DNA of 43,187 nucleotides from Prochlorococcus sp. AG-388-D03 (GTDB taxonomy: Bacteria > Cyanobacteriota > Cyanobacteriia > PCC-6307 > Cyanobiaceae). The notes below the pieces were generated by a model. The model was not told where the DNA came from and did not search any database. It saw only the letters and a list, made by a program, of their open reading frames with translations. Of this stretch, positions 35,379 to 43,187 are shown piece by piece. Every line of letters begins with the position of its first letter. The first letter of the stretch is position 1. The translations under genes were made by a program, and so were the position numbers. The stretch lies in NCBI GenBank assembly GCA_003279875.1, contig QCGN01000009.1:1-43187 (forward strand). The letters run 5' to 3'.

Positions 35379-36559
35379 ATAATAAAATAAAAAAGGTAAG
35401 AGATTATCTCTTTAAAAATAAATTATCAAGAAATTCCAGATATAATTTTCCTCTATCTGATGCAAAATTTTATCAACAATTTCTCATAAAAGCTCAATCT
35501 AGAATAATTAATAATGGGCAAATAATTCTTGGATCAGGAGTAAATGAATTCGAAAGAAACTTTTCACTATGGTTAAAGAATAATCTCGATAAAAAACAAA
35601 TATTAGGAGTTGCGAGTGGAACTGATGCTTTGGAACTTGCCCTGAGAGGTTTAAAAATATGTCCTGGGGATTTGGTTGCTATTCCTTCACACACTGCTTA
35701 TGCAACTGCAGCATCTATATTGCGTATTGGGGCTAAACCTATTTTTGTAGATATAAATAATATAAATTTTACGATTTGCCCAGAAAGTTTAAATGAAACA
35801 TTAATAAAGAATCCGAATATTAAAGCAGTTATTACCGTTCATCTTTATGGCGGATCTTGTGAAATTGATAAAATATGTAAAATCTGTAGTAACTTCAGTA
35901 TTCCTTTTATAGAAGATTGTGCTCAAGCTTGCGGTACAAAATATTTAAATAGATCAGTAGGAACTTTCGGAGATTTTTCTACTTTTAGTTTTTATCCCAC
36001 GAAGAATTTAGCGGCATTAGGAGATGGAGGTGCTTTATTAATAAATAAAAGTGATTCCAATATTATGGATTTCAGAAGTCTTAGAACTTATGGATGGAAT
36101 TCAGATCGTGAAGCCATAAGATTTGGAGTAAATAGTAGGCTAGATGAATTACAAGCAATACTACTCTCAGAAAAACTGAAAGATCTAGATATTCGAATTA
36201 ATCAAAGAAGAAAGCTTGCAGAACTTTATCATAAATTGTTATTTCCATTAATTGGTAATAGTGATCTATTGTCTTTGCCAAAAAGTCAAGAGAATGAAAC
36301 TCATAGCTATCATTTATATGTAATTAGGGTTAATCATAAAAAAAGAGATTTAGCTAGAAAATTTTGTCTTAAAAGAAATATTCCAGTATCTATTCATTAT
36401 CCAAAAGCTATTCATCAAAATAGTTTTTTTTCAGGTCACAAAACAAGCCTACCCAATACAGAAAGAATAGTTAAAGAAATATTGTCCTTACCCTTAAGTC
36501 CTTATATGAAATATTCAGATGTTTATAAAGTAGTTGAGACTTTATTAAAAATTTTATAA
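35375..36559 (+). CDS. DegT/DnrJ/EryC1/StrS sugar aminotransferase
   Basis: This 394-residue PLP enzyme has GVASGTDALELALRGL, VAIPSHTAYATAASIL, FIEDCAQACGTKY and the Schiff-base lysine K210 in SFYPTKNLAALGDGGAL. These proteins transfer an amino group to a keto-sugar nucleotide, giving amino deoxysugars of O-antigens. The N-terminus (about 30 residues before the fold starts) is basic and extended. Translation is coupled to the upstream epimerase by ATGA overlap. The keto substrate would have to be made by a dehydratase not seen in this window. Confidence 0.9.
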   Translation: MNNKIKKVRDYLFKNKLSRNSRYNFPLSDAKFYQQFLIKAQSRIINNGQIILGSGVNEFERNFSLWLKNNLDKKQILGVASGTDALELALRGLKICPGDLVAIPSHTAYATAASILRIGAKPIFVDINNINFTICPESLNETLIKNPNIKAVITVHLYGGSCEIDKICKICSNFSIPFIEDCAQACGTKYLNRSVGTFGDFSTFSFYPTKNLAALGDGGALLINKSDSNIMDFRSLRTYGWNSDREAIRFGVNSRLDELQAILLSEKLKDLDIRINQRRKLAELYHKLLFPLIGNSDLLSLPKSQENETHSYHLYVIRVNHKKRDLARKFCLKRNIPVSIHYPKAIHQNSFFSGHKTSLPNTERIVKEILSLPLSPYMKYSDVYKVVETLLKIL

Positions 36560-36677
36560 GGTAGTTAAATTTAAAAATTGATTTTACATTTATCTAAAGT
36601 AAAGAAATAAAAAAAATCTATAATAATGCAAAACAATTTATTTATGATTAAGTTATTTTAAAAATTAAATATTTAAA

Positions 36678-37634
36678 GTGAATAATATAAAAATTGAAAA
36701 AGATTTTGCATTAAGTTTAATAATTCCTATTTATTCTAGTCAAAAATCTATTCCGTCTCTTTTAAATAGATTAGAGAAACTCAAATTAGCATTTGATTGG
36801 GAAGTTATATTTGTTGAAGATGGGAGTACAGATGAAAGCTTTAAAACTTTATTTAATCTTCTTAAGAAGTCTAAATTAAATTCAAAATTAATTAGACACA
36901 ATAGAAATTTCGGTGAACATCAAGCAGTCTTAACAGGTTATAGATATTCTAATGGAGATTATATTATAAATTTAGATGACGACCTTCAAAACCCTCCTGA
37001 AGAAGCTATAAAACTCTTTAAGTGGGCAATAAAGAACGACTTAGATGTTGTCTATGGAGAGTATGAAGAAGATAAGCATGCTGAATGGAGGAATTTTGGA
37101 AGTAAGTTTGCCCATTTAACAGCTCATATTTTTTTAGATTTACCAAAAAATGCTGGTCTCTCAAGTTTTAGATGTCTAAAAGGTTCTATCGCAAAAGAAG
37201 TTGCGAAATATAATGGTCCATATCCCTATATAGATGGATTGGTTGCCCAAATATCACAATCAATAGAGAGTATTAAAGTAAAACACGATAAAAGGTTTTT
37301 AGGTAATAGTGGATATAATTTAAGAAGATTAATTAGGCTTTGGATTAATATCCTAACAAGCTTTTCCTTAATGCCACTTAGGTTATCAAGTATTATAGGA
37401 ACTGTATTTGCTTTCGCAGGAGGAGTAGGAATATTAATTGTAATTTTAGAAACTCTTATAAAGGGAGTAACTGTTTCAGGATGGGCATCAGTATTATCTA
37501 CAGTACTTTTATTTGGAGGAATCCAGTGTCTTTTATTAGGTTTGGTTGGCGAATATCTTGGAAGAATTTACTTAACAGTATCAGGAAAACCTCAAAGCAA
37601 TATTAGAAGCGTTGATAATTTTAAAAAAAGATAA
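36678..37634 (+). CDS. GtrB/ArnC-like membrane-anchored family 2 glycosyltransferase
   Basis: The 318-residue protein has an N-terminal GT-A domain (SLIIPIYSSQKSIPSLLNRL, VEDGSTDES, RNFGEHQAVLTGY, LDDDLQNPPEEA) and two C-terminal transmembrane helices (about residues 235-260 and 270-300). A GYNLRRLIRLW amphipathic segment precedes the first helix. This is the layout of bactoprenol-phosphate sugar transferases (GtrB, ArnC, DPM). It probably charges undecaprenyl phosphate with a sugar on the cytoplasmic face. The start is GTG at 36678. A GtrA-like flippase gene follows convergently, 80 bp away. Confidence 0.9.
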   Translation: MNNIKIEKDFALSLIIPIYSSQKSIPSLLNRLEKLKLAFDWEVIFVEDGSTDESFKTLFNLLKKSKLNSKLIRHNRNFGEHQAVLTGYRYSNGDYIINLDDDLQNPPEEAIKLFKWAIKNDLDVVYGEYEEDKHAEWRNFGSKFAHLTAHIFLDLPKNAGLSSFRCLKGSIAKEVAKYNGPYPYIDGLVAQISQSIESIKVKHDKRFLGNSGYNLRRLIRLWINILTSFSLMPLRLSSIIGTVFAFAGGVGILIVILETLIKGVTVSGWASVLSTVLLFGGIQCLLLGLVGEYLGRIYLTVSGKPQSNIRSVDNFKKR

Positions 37635-37714
37635 GTAAAGAAGATCGATAAAATCTATTTTTAAATTAGAATAAAGAATCAAATATATATAATCTAAATC
37701 TTAAATTACAAAAA

Positions 37715-38119
37715 CTATTTTTTTTTCTGAAAATTTACAAGCTTGCTCATCATTAAGAATGAAAAAGTTCCCCATATTATTAATGTAGCAAAACCTATTG
37801 ATATACTATGCATTCCAATCCAAACAAATAAAAAACTAAAAATATAAGTACTAATCATACAAATTATCTGAATTAAAATATAATTTATAAGAAATCTTAA
37901 GCCGTAATTTATTTTAAAGCTAAATCTTGCGTGCATATATGAATTAAATAAAATACAAATTAATCCAGAGGGTAAAACAGAAAATGTGCTTCTGTATCCT
38001 AAAGATGTAAAAATAGCAAACAATAATAGATAGAGAATTTCCCCTATAATTCCAACACCAACAAACCTAACTAACCTTCTTTTAAAAACTTTTAATAAAC
38101 TACTTTTTAAGTTTTTCAT
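37715..38119 (-). CDS. GtrA-like membrane protein
   Basis: The 134-residue protein has four transmembrane helices, and VRFVGVGIIGEILYLLLF at its N-terminus is the typical GtrA-family opening (RFxxVGxxxxxxxxxL). GtrA proteins are thought to flip the lipid-linked sugar made by GtrB-type enzymes to the periplasmic face. Its neighbours, a GtrB-like transferase and a multi-pass putative transferase at 39102, complete a GtrA-GtrB-GtrC-like set. It lies 21 bp after a methyltransferase gene on the same strand. Confidence 0.88.
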   Translation of the reverse strand: MKNLKSSLLKVFKRRLVRFVGVGIIGEILYLLLFAIFTSLGYRSTFSVLPSGLICILFNSYMHARFSFKINYGLRFLINYILIQIICMISTYIFSFLFVWIGMHSISIGFATLIIWGTFSFLMMSKLVNFQKKK

Positions 38120-38140
38120 TAATTACTGAAAATAAGAGTT

Positions 38141-38905
38141 TTACTTTCCTGGCTTGTAAGCAGATAAGAATAAAGAAGATCCAAATGGAAATGAAATTAT
38201 ATTTTTTATAATATTTTCAAAAGAAAGAATTTTTGTTAAAACTCCTCCAAAAATAACATTAGTAGTTTTTAAGGAAGATTTATCTTTATTAGAAAAAAGT
38301 AATGATTTAGGAAATAATCTTTGCCATTTGCTTATTAACCAAATAAAAGGAGTAAGAAAACTGTTCCAATAAAATATTTTATTAATTTTGAATCCCTCTG
38401 ATTCAATTAGATATTTTATTTGCCTAAAAGTAAATCTCCTGCCCTCCATAACTCTTTCGCTATGATTTCTTTTAAGAGAGGGCATTGCAGCAACATTTAT
38501 TACAACCATACCTCCTGGTTTTAATAATTTAAAAAGATTTTTTACTGCTTTTAATGTATTTACATTTTTATGATAAAGAACATCAATACATAAAACAACA
38601 TCATATTTTTCCTTTATTTTTGAAAGATTTTCAATAGAATAGTTCTTCACTTCTAAACCTCGTTTCTTCGCATATTTACGAGCCAAAGGATGAGGATCAG
38701 TTCCAATAGCATTACTTACAAAGGATTTATTTTTTAATCTGTAAATTAAACCTCCAGTTCCACAACCAATATCAAAAATACTTAAGGAGCTTCTTAATTT
38801 TTTTGCCTCATTATACAAACTTTCTTCTATTAAATTATGTAAGTGCTTGTACCACCAATGATTTAGCTCTAATTCTGCCATTACTTCATATTCTTTATTT
38901 TCCAT
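38141..38905 (-). CDS. Class I SAM-dependent methyltransferase
   Basis: The 254-residue protein has the segment ELELNHWWYKHLHNLI, often seen in glycan-cluster methyltransferases, then motif I (SIFDIGCGTGGLIYRL), GTDPHPLARKYAKK and YDVVLCIDVLYH. Its C-terminus contains hydrophobic stretches that may touch the membrane. It is probably part of the GtrA/GtrB unit, methylating a sugar or lipid-linked intermediate. Substrate unknown. Confidence 0.85.
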   Translation of the reverse strand: MENKEYEVMAELELNHWWYKHLHNLIEESLYNEAKKLRSSLSIFDIGCGTGGLIYRLKNKSFVSNAIGTDPHPLARKYAKKRGLEVKNYSIENLSKIKEKYDVVLCIDVLYHKNVNTLKAVKNLFKLLKPGGMVVINVAAMPSLKRNHSERVMEGRRFTFRQIKYLIESEGFKINKIFYWNSFLTPFIWLISKWQRLFPKSLLFSNKDKSSLKTTNVIFGGVLTKILSFENIIKNIISFPFGSSLFLSAYKPGK

Positions 38906-39101
38906 AATATATTTTTTAGTAAATTTAATAGTATATTGTTATAAAATCTTTTTTAAGTAATTGATAAATATTATTATCATTTTTTTTGTTTTTTTGTTAA
39001 TTATTATTTTGAATCTATTAAGTTTAAAAATCAGGAATAATTAGTTATTCATACTATTATATCCTATATTCTATAGTCTTAATTCTTAGAGTTTCTTATA
39101 A

Positions 39102-40310
39102 ATGTTGAATAATCAATTTAGAATTTCCGTAAAATCAATATTTATTGGATTTATTGCATGGTTATTTAGTTTCTTTTTTTATTCACCAAGATTTATTCTT
39201 TTTTTAGGACTAAACTCTGGAACCACAAGGAGAGATAATCTTTTATTGCAGTGTTTAGATCCATTTAGTAGAAATTTATTTGGTGAAGAAAAAACCCAAC
39301 TATACTCAAGAATAATTCAGCCTAGTATTGCTAATTTCTTAGGTTGGTGTGGTGATAGAAGAGATATTTTATCTATGCTTGGTTCTCCAGGTATTGCCTA
39401 CATTGCACTAATATTAACTCTATCATTTTTTTATTTAGCAATATCAAAAAGGTTGACAAAAGGAATCGCATTATCTTCAACGTTTGCCATCTCAACTACT
39501 ATGGTTACACAATGGACAAACACTCATTGGGGACACCCTGATTCTCTTAGTTTTCTCCCCATTTCTATTATTTTATGTTTCAGAAAATGGTGGATTATTG
39601 TTCCATGCACTTTCATTGGATGTATGAATGATGAAAGATTTATTTTGTCTATCCCATTCTTAATTCTTTGGTGGTGGCCAGCTAATATAAAAAATATTAA
39701 ATATATTTTTTTGAAATTATCTAAAATTTTATTTTGTTTTTTTATAGGTATTCTTATTTTTATTTTAATAAGATTATTTTTAACAATTGGATTAATTGGT
39801 CCAGGAATTGAAGGAGAAAGTTCTAACCTTAGATATCTAATCTATGATGTAGGACTAAATACGATTTTGAACCCAGATAGATGGGGAGGATTTTTATTTA
39901 TAGTTTTTCTTTCTTATAGATGGTTATGGTTAATTCCCATAGTTACAATAATAATTATGATTAGGAAGGAAAGATCTCTTAGAGTTATTTTTTTTATAGT
40001 TTCTATAATTTCAACTATTATTGCTTCAAGTATTAATGCGGATGTAAGTAGAACTCTTGCTTTTGCATTCCCTATTATCCCTTTTTCCTTATCCGTTATT
40101 TATGAAAATCTTGGGTGGAAGTGTAATCGTATAATAAGACTTATAAATGTTTTAACTTTTTTAAATATCTTAACCCCAGGAGCCAAGGTTTATCATCTAC
40201 CAAAAGATTGGCTTTCTAGAAACCCCCTAGAGTGGGCTAGTCCAGCTTTACCTTTACCTATTAATCTTTGGAGATGGTTTACATCCCCAAATGGATTTTC
40301 TACTTGGTAA
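39102..40310 (+). CDS. Multi-pass membrane protein, putative GT-C-like glycan transferase (paralogue B)
   Basis: The 402-residue protein has about ten transmembrane helices and a polar first loop (LNSGTTRRDNLLLQCLDPFS). It aligns by eye with the protein at 29104-30402 through YSRIIQPSIANFLGW, GHPDSLSFLPIS, CMNDERFILSIPFL, SYRWLWLIPI and INADVSRTLAFAF, in the same order and at similar spacing. Conserved polar residues inside membrane segments (DER, IN-x-DV-x-R) suggest an active site. A role as the final, periplasmic glycan transferase next to the GtrA/GtrB-like genes is inferred. No family name is assigned. Confidence 0.75.
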   Translation: MLNNQFRISVKSIFIGFIAWLFSFFFYSPRFILFLGLNSGTTRRDNLLLQCLDPFSRNLFGEEKTQLYSRIIQPSIANFLGWCGDRRDILSMLGSPGIAYIALILTLSFFYLAISKRLTKGIALSSTFAISTTMVTQWTNTHWGHPDSLSFLPISIILCFRKWWIIVPCTFIGCMNDERFILSIPFLILWWWPANIKNIKYIFLKLSKILFCFFIGILIFILIRLFLTIGLIGPGIEGESSNLRYLIYDVGLNTILNPDRWGGFLFIVFLSYRWLWLIPIVTIIIMIRKERSLRVIFFIVSIISTIIASSINADVSRTLAFAFPIIPFSLSVIYENLGWKCNRIIRLINVLTFLNILTPGAKVYHLPKDWLSRNPLEWASPALPLPINLWRWFTSPNGFSTW

Positions 40311-40426
40311 TTATTTTAAAGCATACAGATAAATGAATTTCTCACCTTACTAATTAGCATTAAGAATATATGATTAATTAAATACTAAAATTTAATTTAT
40401 TCATATAAAATTCGTATATAAAATTT

Positions 40427-41332
40427 TTAAATTTTATTTAAAAAGTGATAAATTTTTCTCAAATTTCTTATCAATAGATTTTTATCTGATTTATATATTA
40501 TTAATTTGTAAATTTTACTCTGTAAAAAGCATATCAAAGTAATTTTTAAAATAGTTAAGGTTCTGATTAATTTTATTTTTAATGTAAATTTTTGATGCCA
40601 ATACTTATTAAGAACTAGAATTGGCTTAGTTGGAACATTTGTTTTAACATCAAGAATATGGGGGATTATAGGAGTAAATAATTTATTATTTGAGGTGATA
40701 AAACGATCTTTTCTGAGTAAAGTTAACTCCATAACTTCTGGAATATTCATTTTGGTTTTTTTATCTATTAAGCAAATTCCACAATTATTTCCATGAACAT
40801 GAACTACTATATGATTATTTAGTAATTTATTAATTAAACTTTCAAAATTATAAGAGCCAATATTTTCGTTTAAGTACTTATGTACTTGGTGAATCTCAAT
40901 AATAATTATTCTAAATCTATTGAGTAATTCACTTGAACAATTAACTATATTTCTGTACTCAGCTTCTTCTATATCCATTTGAAGAATTAAATCTTTTTTT
41001 GATCCTCCACAATATTTGCCAACCCAATTCTCTAATCTAATATTATCCTTATTATCATTTACATCTAGCCATTTTTTCTCAAATGTCTGTTTCGATTTAA
41101 TAATAGGAGTACTCAATTTTTTTAAATCTGTGCTGAAGTCACACATATGACAATCAATATTAAATTTTCGCGTGAGATCGTCTTCAAATAATTTACTGTC
41201 GCAAACTCCTGGAGAGAAGCATGCTTCAATATTTTGTAAATCGTCTGGGAGAAGATAAGCACCATCTCCCCTTCCTCCTAAACGAATTAATTCATATGGC
41301 ATACTCTGAGGCCTTAGTTTATGAAAGTCCAA
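40427..41332 (-). CDS. FkbM-like methyltransferase-fold protein
   Basis: The 301-residue product has GGRGDGAYLLPDDLQNIEACF and DLILQMDIEEAEYRNI; the second resembles the D-x-E-x-x-E region of FkbM methyltransferases (LDIEGAE). IIIEIHQVHKYL follows as in that family. A clear glycine-rich SAM motif is weak (ACFSPGVCDSKLFEDDL). The last 60 residues are basic and hydrophobic and may contact the membrane. It is probably a sugar O-methyltransferase of the island or a derived relative; assignment is moderate. Confidence 0.6.
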   Translation of the reverse strand: MDFHKLRPQSMPYELIRLGGRGDGAYLLPDDLQNIEACFSPGVCDSKLFEDDLTRKFNIDCHMCDFSTDLKKLSTPIIKSKQTFEKKWLDVNDNKDNIRLENWVGKYCGGSKKDLILQMDIEEAEYRNIVNCSSELLNRFRIIIIEIHQVHKYLNENIGSYNFESLINKLLNNHIVVHVHGNNCGICLIDKKTKMNIPEVMELTLLRKDRFITSNNKLFTPIIPHILDVKTNVPTKPILVLNKYWHQKFTLKIKLIRTLTILKITLICFLQSKIYKLIIYKSDKNLLIRNLRKIYHFLNKI

Positions 41333-41487
41333 ATTTTTTGCAAATAAATTTCAAATTTATTAAAGGCTAAATCATAAAAGCTTTTAATACTATAAATATT
41401 AATTTTAACAAGGAATTTAAATGGATTTAAACTAAATAAATCAAAAAAAAGAATTTTTATTTACAGTCCTTTTTTTAAAGTTAAAAG

Positions 41488-42330
41488 TTAATAAATACTT
41501 ATTATTCTCTTAAAAAATTTCTTAGTTTTTCTTAAAGTCAAGATAAAATAGTCAAATTTCCAAAAGTAATTTTGTAATAAAAAATATCTTATTGGTGCAA
41601 ATTTTTTCCAGTCTTTCTTTGTCCATTTAAAATGACTATAAATATCCCCATGCCACATATAAGTATGTTCTGGATAAATTACATTTTTAGCATCAGCTAA
41701 AAAAGCTGCAAGCCAGTGATATGAACCTCCCGTTAATATAAAATTTTTAAATCGAGCCGCATATTTCAAGGTGTCTGTTGCGTCGGCAGTAATTATTTTG
41801 AAGTTATGTTTTTTTGCTAACTTTTTAACCATTTTATGATTTGGCGTATCTGAAGCTATATATCCTTCAATTTTTGTGCTTAATCCTAATTTCTTTTGCA
41901 TATCTGCAATAGCTTCTTTATAGAAATCATATGGGGGAGAAAGATGTGCCACATCGGCAAGTCTTATCATAAGGATTAATTTTGAACTATTAAAAGCAGG
42001 ATCTTTTTTATAGCGAAACATTTTTTTTATTTTTGATTTATTTCTCAATAAAAATTCACCATTTTGGAAGTTGCCTTTGAAAACAAATGAAGATTTAGGT
42101 TCAAATTGATCCTCAAACAAAATATCAATATCTTTATCTTCATAAATATTCAAAGGGGATTTTTTTTCTAATACTCTGCCTTCTCTCCATAGATTTAAAT
42201 TAAATTTAAGAATCTCTGGGTTAACTTTATAACTAGATACTTTAAGATTAAGCTTTTCACCTAATAAGGATAATCCAATATTTTGTATTAAATTATTAGC
42301 AAGCCTTCCAGAAAATTTTGAAATTATCAT
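41488..42330 (-). CDS. GT11-like (fucosyltransferase-type) glycosyltransferase
   Basis: The 280-residue protein starts MIISKFSGRLANNLIQNIGL, which resembles the GGLGNQLFQ opening of family 11 alpha-1,2-fucosyltransferases. It later has ILTGGSYHWLAAFLADAKNVIYP, matching the S(S)FSWW-A-L donor-binding motif of that family. IRLADVAHLSPPYDFYKEAI is in the position of the HxRxxDY region. Conservation is partial, so the donor may not be GDP-fucose. It is flanked by two FkbM-like genes. No membrane anchor is seen apart from a basic C-terminus. Confidence 0.68.
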   Translation of the reverse strand: MIISKFSGRLANNLIQNIGLSLLGEKLNLKVSSYKVNPEILKFNLNLWREGRVLEKKSPLNIYEDKDIDILFEDQFEPKSSFVFKGNFQNGEFLLRNKSKIKKMFRYKKDPAFNSSKLILMIRLADVAHLSPPYDFYKEAIADMQKKLGLSTKIEGYIASDTPNHKMVKKLAKKHNFKIITADATDTLKYAARFKNFILTGGSYHWLAAFLADAKNVIYPEHTYMWHGDIYSHFKWTKKDWKKFAPIRYFLLQNYFWKFDYFILTLRKTKKFFKRIISIY

Positions 42331-42499
42331 AAGTTAATTTGCAAATTATTTTGAATTTATTTTAATTGAATATATTATCCAATTAAATACTTCTAAATCA
42401 CAATATCATTTATTAATTTTAATTATGGAGTTTATATTAATTTTGATTATCTGAAATACCAAACCATTAGAAAAGTTTTAATATGAAAAAAATATATTT

Positions 42500-42585
42500 A
42501 AAGTTTTTATACTTTAATAATTGATTTATGCTTATATCATATAAAGTTTTTATACTTTAATAATTGATTTATGCTTATACCATTT
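42500..42585. repeat. 43-bp tandem duplication spanning a promoter/start region
   Basis: Two near-identical 43-bp units (42500-42542 and 42543-42585) each contain AAAGTTTTTATACTTTAATA and a GATTTATGCTTATA with an ATG. They differ only in the last few positions. The second unit supplies the start codon of the FkbM gene. The first unit's ATG (42528) opens a 10-codon frame that ends at TAA. Confidence 0.9.
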
Positions 42586-43187
42586 ACTTTTTTTAAATTT
42601 AACAATATAAATGGGATTATCCATATTGGGGCTCATGAGGCTGAAGAATTAATCCCATATACAAGAGGAGGAATAAATAAAATCTTGTGGATTGAAGCAA
42701 ATCCAGAAAAATATAAAGCTTTAAAACATAAATTGAGCTTTTACCCTAATATGATTTTAGGAGAATTTGCTGCAGGTGAAAAAGAAAATTTTCTTGATCT
42801 AAATATAGCTAATAATAGTCAAGCATCATCAATTCTAGAACTTGGCACTCACAAAAAAAGTTATCCTTCAATTACTTATACATCAAAAACAAATGTTCCA
42901 GTTAAACCTGTAGATAAATGGTTAGATTCTCTGAAAATTAATAAAAGCGAATTTAATTTCCTTAATTTAGATATTCAAGGATATGAATTAAGAGCATTAA
43001 AAGGTTTAAAAAACCAACTTCAATATATTGATTACATTTACACGGAAGTAAGCATATGTGAGCTATATATTGGAGTAAATAAACTAAATGAGATCGATTC
43101 TTTTCTTACAAATTATGGTTTTAAAAGAGTTGCGACTAAATTAACAAAATATGGTTGGGGAGACGTACTATACACAAAAAGGAATAT
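42571..43187 (+). CDS. FkbM-family methyltransferase (3' end cut by window)
   Basis: The open frame from ATG 42571 encodes 205 codons to the window end without a stop. It has GIIHIGAHEAEELIPYT as SAM motif I, ILWIEANPEKYKALK as motif II, SQASSILELGTHKKSYP, VDKWLDSLKIN and FNFLNLDIQGYELRALKG, the usual FkbM order, so nearly the whole domain is present. FkbM enzymes O-methylate sugars or related hydroxyls. The start lies inside the second copy of a 43-bp tandem duplication. Confidence 0.88.
   Translation, partial: MLIPFTFFKFNNINGIIHIGAHEAEELIPYTRGGINKILWIEANPEKYKALKHKLSFYPNMILGEFAAGEKENFLDLNIANNSQASSILELGTHKKSYPSITYTSKTNVPVKPVDKWLDSLKINKSEFNFLNLDIQGYELRALKGLKNQLQYIDYIYTEVSICELYIGVNKLNEIDSFLTNYGFKRVATKLTKYGWGDVLYTKRN

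Noticed and set aside
1..43187. tRNA genes, CRISPR arrays, insertion sequences, integrase or attachment sites
   Set aside because: Looked for tRNA-like T-arms, regularly spaced repeats and transposase/integrase motifs; none was seen, including at the edge of the surface-polysaccharide island near 29 kb.

Overview
The window looks like a high-light-adapted Prochlorococcus chromosome (a marine picocyanobacterium). It is strongly AT-rich, with short intergenic gaps and frequent GTG/TTG starts. It carries a D1 (psbA) gene, small RNAs of the cyanobacterial Yfr type, a 6S RNA beside purK, a B12-dependent ribonucleotide reductase, a phosphonate/phosphite-type ABC operon and a glutamine-II riboswitch ahead of a micro-protein. 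The assignment is inferred from gene content, motifs and base composition; no database was searched.

Layout. (1) 1-1042 is psbA, minus strand, cut at its 3' end by the window edge. (2) 1043-2640 is an RNA-rich spacer. It has three plus-strand small RNA candidates, each with its own terminator: an unrecognised one (about 1402-1497), a Yfr1-like RNA with the ACTCCTCACAC motif (about 1776-1849) and a Yfr2-family RNA (about 1951-2047). It also holds a micro-ORF, a four-copy 13-nt tandem repeat, and a minus-strand 6S RNA with a strong terminator. (3) 2646-26514 is core metabolism and housekeeping: purK, aroB, a MidA-type methyltransferase, a frameshifted TPM-domain gene, a frameshifted metallophosphoesterase, nadA, a C-terminal processing protease, ispG, a family-4 uracil-DNA glycosylase, an aspartate-type aminotransferase, phnD-phnC-phnE (permease fused in tandem) with an SGNH hydrolase, a DUF92 protein, rsmE, a DUF3531 protein, an orphan ABC ATPase with hslO, a CPP1-like chaperone, prfC, a methyltransferase and nrdJ. 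(4) 26.6-29 kb is a stretch of small proteins and regulatory RNA: several ORFs under 100 residues, the glutamine-II riboswitch with a DUF4278-like peptide, and a C-terminal porin fragment. (5) 29.1-43.2 kb is a cell-surface polysaccharide island. It contains glycosyltransferases, two related multi-pass membrane proteins, sugar-nucleotide enzymes, a GtrA-like protein, a GDP-mannose-hydrolase-type Nudix protein, several methyltransferases and two FkbM-like proteins, the last cut by the window end.

How the genes work together. Photosystem II repair is represented by D1, by a protease of the family that trims the D1 C-terminus, and by a Psb32-like TPM gene. The phn genes form a tightly overlapping uptake operon. 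In the island, NDP-sugar epimerase, DegT aminotransferase, Gfo/Idh/MocA oxidoreductase and C-methyltransferase could make a branched or amino deoxysugar. Two GT2 enzymes, a GtrA-like flippase and two multi-pass proteins suggest Gtr-style decoration of a surface glycan.

Points most worth a second look: a 12-bp complementarity between the Yfr1-like motif and the 5' part of the neighbouring Yfr2-like RNA; two single-base frameshifts in A-runs in adjacent genes; the riboswitch-controlled micro-protein; and the two diverged multi-pass proteins with shared DER and IN-x-DV-x-R motifs.
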